Origin: JAYZDB01 sp036338025
GTDB lineage: Bacteria; Planctomycetota; UBA1135; UBA2386
Direction of reading: 5' to 3'
Length of the DNA: 9,387 nucleotides
Assembly (NCBI GenBank): GCA_036338025.1
Contig: JAYZDB010000208.1
Span: 1 to 9,387 of the forward strand
Shown piece after piece: positions 6,449-9,387 of the stretch; within the stretch, counting starts at the first letter, position 1, and every line of letters begins with the position of its first letter. The position numbers were made by a program, and so were the translations under genes. Below the pieces are notes generated by a model. The model saw only the letters and a program-made list of their open reading frames with translations. It did not search any database and was not told where the DNA came from.

Positions 6449-7288
6449 ATGCAAACGACCTACTCCCTCGCGTCGCTCGTACTCCTGACCTCCGCCCTCG
6501 CCATTGCCAGCGCCCCGGATGCGTTCGCCCAAGGCAAGAAGATCAAGCAGGCCAAGGTCGGCTACACGGACACACCCGTACTCCCCGGTCAGAAATGGCG
6601 CGTGCACGATGCCGACCGGCCGCGGCCCAAGATCATCCAGGCGGGCACCTCCAGTACCCCGAGTGCCGTCGGCAGGGCACCATCGGATGCGATCGTGTTG
6701 TTCGACGGCTCCAACCTCGATGCCTGGACCAACAAGGACGGTAAGCCGGCGCACTGGAAGGTCGAGAACGGCTACATCGAAGTGAAAGGTGGCGGTCCAA
6801 TTCGCACCAGGCAGAAATTCGGCAGCTGCCAACTCCACATCGAATGGCAAACCCCCACCCCGCCAAAGGGCAAGTCGCAGGGTCGTAGCAACAGCGGCAT
6901 CATTTTGATGAAACGCTACGAAGTCCAGGTCCTGGACTCGTACGACAACATCACCTACGCGGACGGCCAAGCCGGCTCGCTCTACGGTCAGTTTCCGCCC
7001 TTGGTCAATGCCTCGCGCAAGCCCGGCACCTGGCAGGCCTACGACATCATCTTCACCGCACCGACCTTCAAGCCCAACGGCGAGACGCGGACCCCGGCCG
7101 TCATGACCGTGCTCCACAACGGTGTCCTCCTGCACAACCACCGCGCCATGCTCGGCGCCACCACCCACCGGAAAGTCGCCAAGTACAAACCTCACGGCAA
7201 AGACCAATTCCAATTGCAGGACCACGGCAACCCGGTGCGCTTCCGCAACATCTGGATCCGGAAGCTCGGCACCAGCAAGCAGAAGTAG
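6449..7288 (+). CDS. Secreted DUF1080 (3-keto-disaccharide hydrolase-like) protein
   Basis: A protein of 279 residues from the ATG at 6449. This start gives a clean Sec signal peptide (SLASLVLLTSALAIASAPDAFA, likely cut after Ala27). An in-frame ATG at 6338 would bury the signal and is rejected. A linker with GYTDTPVLPGQKWRVHD (38-54) and RPRPKII is, as I recall, common in planctomycetal members. The DUF1080 domain spans about 82-273: VLFDGSNLDAW (83-93), HWKVENGYIEVKGG (102-115), SCQLHIEWQTP (126-136), RSNSGIILMKRYEVQVLDS (146-164), and the closing FQLQDHGNPVRFRNIWIRKL (254-273). Family knowledge: the domain is a concanavalin-like jelly roll; some members hydrolyse 3-keto-glycosides, many are uncharacterised. 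Export suggests action on extracellular carbohydrate. No oxidoreductase partner is visible in the window. There is no evident Shine-Dalgarno. Confidence 0.9.
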   Translation: MQTTYSLASLVLLTSALAIASAPDAFAQGKKIKQAKVGYTDTPVLPGQKWRVHDADRPRPKIIQAGTSSTPSAVGRAPSDAIVLFDGSNLDAWTNKDGKPAHWKVENGYIEVKGGGPIRTRQKFGSCQLHIEWQTPTPPKGKSQGRSNSGIILMKRYEVQVLDSYDNITYADGQAGSLYGQFPPLVNASRKPGTWQAYDIIFTAPTFKPNGETRTPAVMTVLHNGVLLHNHRAMLGATTHRKVAKYKPHGKDQFQLQDHGNPVRFRNIWIRKLGTSKQK

Positions 7289-7368
7289 TCGCAGGCAGGT
7301 TAGTTTCCAGGCCAGCGATCCAGGCAACATCCAGCCCAGACTGCGGTCCTCGCGCTCCACAAACCGCT

Positions 7369-9387
7369 ATGCTGCGCGGTGTGGCCAGACATCGATTGAC
7401 CCGGCATCCCCGCATCTTCGGCGCTGCTCTTGGCGCGCTACTGGTGACGCCGTGGTTTGGATCGATCGCATCCGATTCGGGAGACTGGCCAACCTATCGC
7501 GGCAACCAGGGGCGGACCGCCCACACGTCAAAAGCCCTGCCCAAGACACTGCGACTGCGGTGGAACCACGACGCCACTCCTCCTGCACCCGCCTGGCCGG
7601 CTCCAGCCCGCCAAAGCTACTGGCAAAACCTCAGCAGCATCGAGCCGCGGGTGGTCGACGACCGGGCAGTCCACCCAGTCCTCGCCGGCGCCTGCGTGCT
7701 GTTCGGGTCATCCCGCCAGGACGAACTGGTCTGTCTCGATGCCCCCACCGGCAAGCTCCGTTGGCGGGTGGTCTGTGACGGACCGGTGCGCTACGCGCCA
7801 GCGGTCGTCGACTCCCAGGTCTACTTCGGATCCGATGATGGCTTTGTGCGATGCGTCACCCTGAACGAAGGTAAGCAAGTCTGGCGCCAGCGGATCGGTC
7901 CGGAAGAACCGATGATCCCAGGCAACGGCCGACTGATCAGTCCCTACCCGGTACGCACCGGCATCCTGGTCGAAGACGGCGTAGCCTACGCCTGCGCCGG
8001 TCTGTTTCCCATGCAAGGCGTGTTTGCCACCGCGCTCGATGCCAAGACCGGCAAACGAATCTGGCGGCGTCCGCTATCCGACAGTTCACCACAGGGCTAT
8101 CCACTCGCCACCGACGAGTTCGTGATCTTCCCGAACGGCCGCGCCAATCCGTTCTCCCTGCGCAAACGCGACGGCGCAAACGGACGATCCTTTTCAGGCG
8201 TCGGAGGGACCTTCGCGGTCATCGCAGACCAACACCTGGTCGCCGGGCGCGGCAACGACAACACGCTGGCGACCTTCAACGCCGCCAGTGCCGCCAACTT
8301 CGTGAACTTCCCCGGCAAGGATCTGGTGGTGACACCTACCTTGTCGGTAGTGGTTCAAAACCACACCGTCGTCGCCCTGAACCGAGCTCAACTCAACAAA
8401 CTGCGCCAGGAACAGAAGACTCTCCTTGGTACACGGGGCGCCGGTGGTGAAGCCCGCAAGCAACGGCTCGCCGCCATCGCAACCGAGATCGAAGCCTGCG
8501 CACTCTGGACCTACACCACCAAGGACAAGGTGTTGTGCGCCATCGCGGCTGCGGACACCCTCTACCTCGGCTTTGCCGACCGCATCGAGCGCCGTTCGCT
8601 CAGTAAGGGCAGGAAGCTCTCGCGCCTGCGTACACCCGGCGCAGTGGTCTCGATGGCCGCTGGTGATGAGCAGTTGGTCGCCACCACCCGCAAGGGGCGG
8701 GTGCTCTGCTTCGGCGCCGAACCACCGTCCGTGAAGTCGAAGACATCCGCCGAGAAACCCACCGATCTACCGGCCAGCCCGGGCAAGGCGGCAGCTGACA
8801 AGTGGATCCAGCAACTTGGCTCCCGACGTGGCTACGCCCTGCTGCTGGAACCGTCGAACCTCAAGATCGCGGCCTCACTCTTGGCGCACAGCGAACTTCA
8901 CCTGGTGATCGCCCATCGAAACACGGCAGCGGTCAAGGACTATCGGCGACTACTCCGCGCACACGGGGTCTACGGCACCCGCGCGACCGTTCACCATCTT
9001 CGAACTGACACCGAGCGTCTTCCGTACGTGAGCGACTTCGCCAACCTGGTTGTCGATCTCAGCAAGAGCGGCTGGGCAAAGGCCGAGTGCGATCGCGTCG
9101 CCAAACCCGATCGAGGCTTGATCGTCCGCGGCGACCAAAGCCGACGGGGAGCCGCGCAACCCGGCGTCGGTTCCTGGACCCACCAATACGCCACCCCCGG
9201 CAACACCGCCGACAGCCAGGATCGACGGATCAGCAGCGACCTGACCCTGCAGTGGTTCGGGGGCCCCGGGCCGCACCGCATGATCGACCGACACCTGCGA
9301 GGGCCACCGCCCCTGGCCACCAACGGGCGGATGTTCCTGGTCGCAGAAAATGGACTCATCGGCGTCGATGCCCACAACGGAACCGAA
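7369..9387 (+). CDS. Exported PQQ-propeller-like protein with degenerate methyltransferase-like domain (3' end missing)
   Basis: An open frame of 673 codons that runs off the window. The ATG at 7369 gives a signal sequence: a basic start (RGVARHRLTRHPR) then IFGAALGALLVTPWFGSIAS; GTG at 7381 is an alternative start. WPTYRGNQGRTAHT (40-53) is the typical opening of exported PQQ_2 propellers. Blade motifs follow: LDAPTGKLRWRV (123-134), VYFGSDDGFVRCVTLNEGK (151-169) with QVWR, and ALDAKTGKRIWR (222-233). A charged helical stretch sits at about 338-375. Residues about 478-565 form a Rossmann-like insert (GYALLLEPSNLKIAASLLAH, then HGVYGTRATVHHL and DFANLVVDLS) that resembles a class I methyltransferase but lacks the glycine motif. 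A second propeller part resumes with WTHQYATPGNTADS, LQWFGGPGPHRMIDRH and GVDAHNG. I recall this architecture mainly from Planctomycetota. The role is unknown; it may be a scaffold or dehydrogenase-like protein. It starts 80 nt after the DUF1080 gene, same strand, so co-transcription is possible. Confidence 0.85.
   Translation, partial: MLRGVARHRLTRHPRIFGAALGALLVTPWFGSIASDSGDWPTYRGNQGRTAHTSKALPKTLRLRWNHDATPPAPAWPAPARQSYWQNLSSIEPRVVDDRAVHPVLAGACVLFGSSRQDELVCLDAPTGKLRWRVVCDGPVRYAPAVVDSQVYFGSDDGFVRCVTLNEGKQVWRQRIGPEEPMIPGNGRLISPYPVRTGILVEDGVAYACAGLFPMQGVFATALDAKTGKRIWRRPLSDSSPQGYPLATDEFVIFPNGRANPFSLRKRDGANGRSFSGVGGTFAVIADQHLVAGRGNDNTLATFNAASAANFVNFPGKDLVVTPTLSVVVQNHTVVALNRAQLNKLRQEQKTLLGTRGAGGEARKQRLAAIATEIEACALWTYTTKDKVLCAIAAADTLYLGFADRIERRSLSKGRKLSRLRTPGAVVSMAAGDEQLVATTRKGRVLCFGAEPPSVKSKTSAEKPTDLPASPGKAAADKWIQQLGSRRGYALLLEPSNLKIAASLLAHSELHLVIAHRNTAAVKDYRRLLRAHGVYGTRATVHHLRTDTERLPYVSDFANLVVDLSKSGWAKAECDRVAKPDRGLIVRGDQSRRGAAQPGVGSWTHQYATPGNTADSQDRRISSDLTLQWFGGPGPHRMIDRHLRGPPPLATNGRMFLVAENGLIGVDAHNGTE

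Noticed and set aside
6380..7360. Minus-strand open frame of 326 codons opposite the DUF1080 gene
   Set aside because: It is antisense to a clear DUF1080 domain, and its composition (Val/Gly/Arg/Asp-rich) is that of a complementary shadow.

Overview
The window is GC-rich by eye, densely coding, and free of RNA genes, mobile elements or CRISPR arrays. The family mix suggests Planctomycetota: an exported DUF1080 protein beside a PQQ-propeller protein carrying a methyltransferase-like insert, a GT2/DUF2304 membrane pair, a CutC homologue, and several starts without a clear Shine-Dalgarno. This is an inference from protein families; no marker gene is present.

Layout. (1) 1-3718, plus strand: the tail of a GT2 glycosyltransferase, a DUF2304 membrane protein, a DinB-like protein, an ALDH7-type (alpha-aminoadipic semialdehyde) dehydrogenase and a homoserine-kinase-like GHMP kinase. 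Spacings are 22 nt, an ATGA overlap, 30 nt and a TGATG overlap, so the last four genes, and probably all five, look like one transcription unit. (2) 3733-6302, minus strand: cutC followed 23 nt later by a long lipoprotein with Ig-like domains and a zinc-metalloprotease HExxH motif. This unit converges on the first one, and a small inverted repeat at 3713-3738 covers both stop codons. (3) 6303-6448: a divergent intergenic region with a perfect 6-bp-stem palindrome. (4) 6449-9387, plus strand: a secreted DUF1080 protein, then a large exported PQQ-propeller protein that runs off the window end.

How the genes may work together. GT2 plus DUF2304 is a recurrent pair in envelope polysaccharide or lipid glycosylation. 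The ALDH7 enzyme would oxidise alpha-aminoadipic semialdehyde from lysine-type catabolism. The kinase fused to it by overlapping codons has a ThrB framework, but almost every position that binds homoserine in ThrB is changed, so its substrate is probably not homoserine. The protease lipoprotein, DUF1080 protein and propeller protein are all predicted to be exported and would act at or outside the membrane.

The observations most worth following are the rewired ThrB-like kinase coupled to the aminoadipate semialdehyde dehydrogenase, the degenerate methyltransferase-like domain inside the propeller protein, and the metalloprotease with Glu at the expected third zinc-ligand position. I see no clear defence or mobile system.
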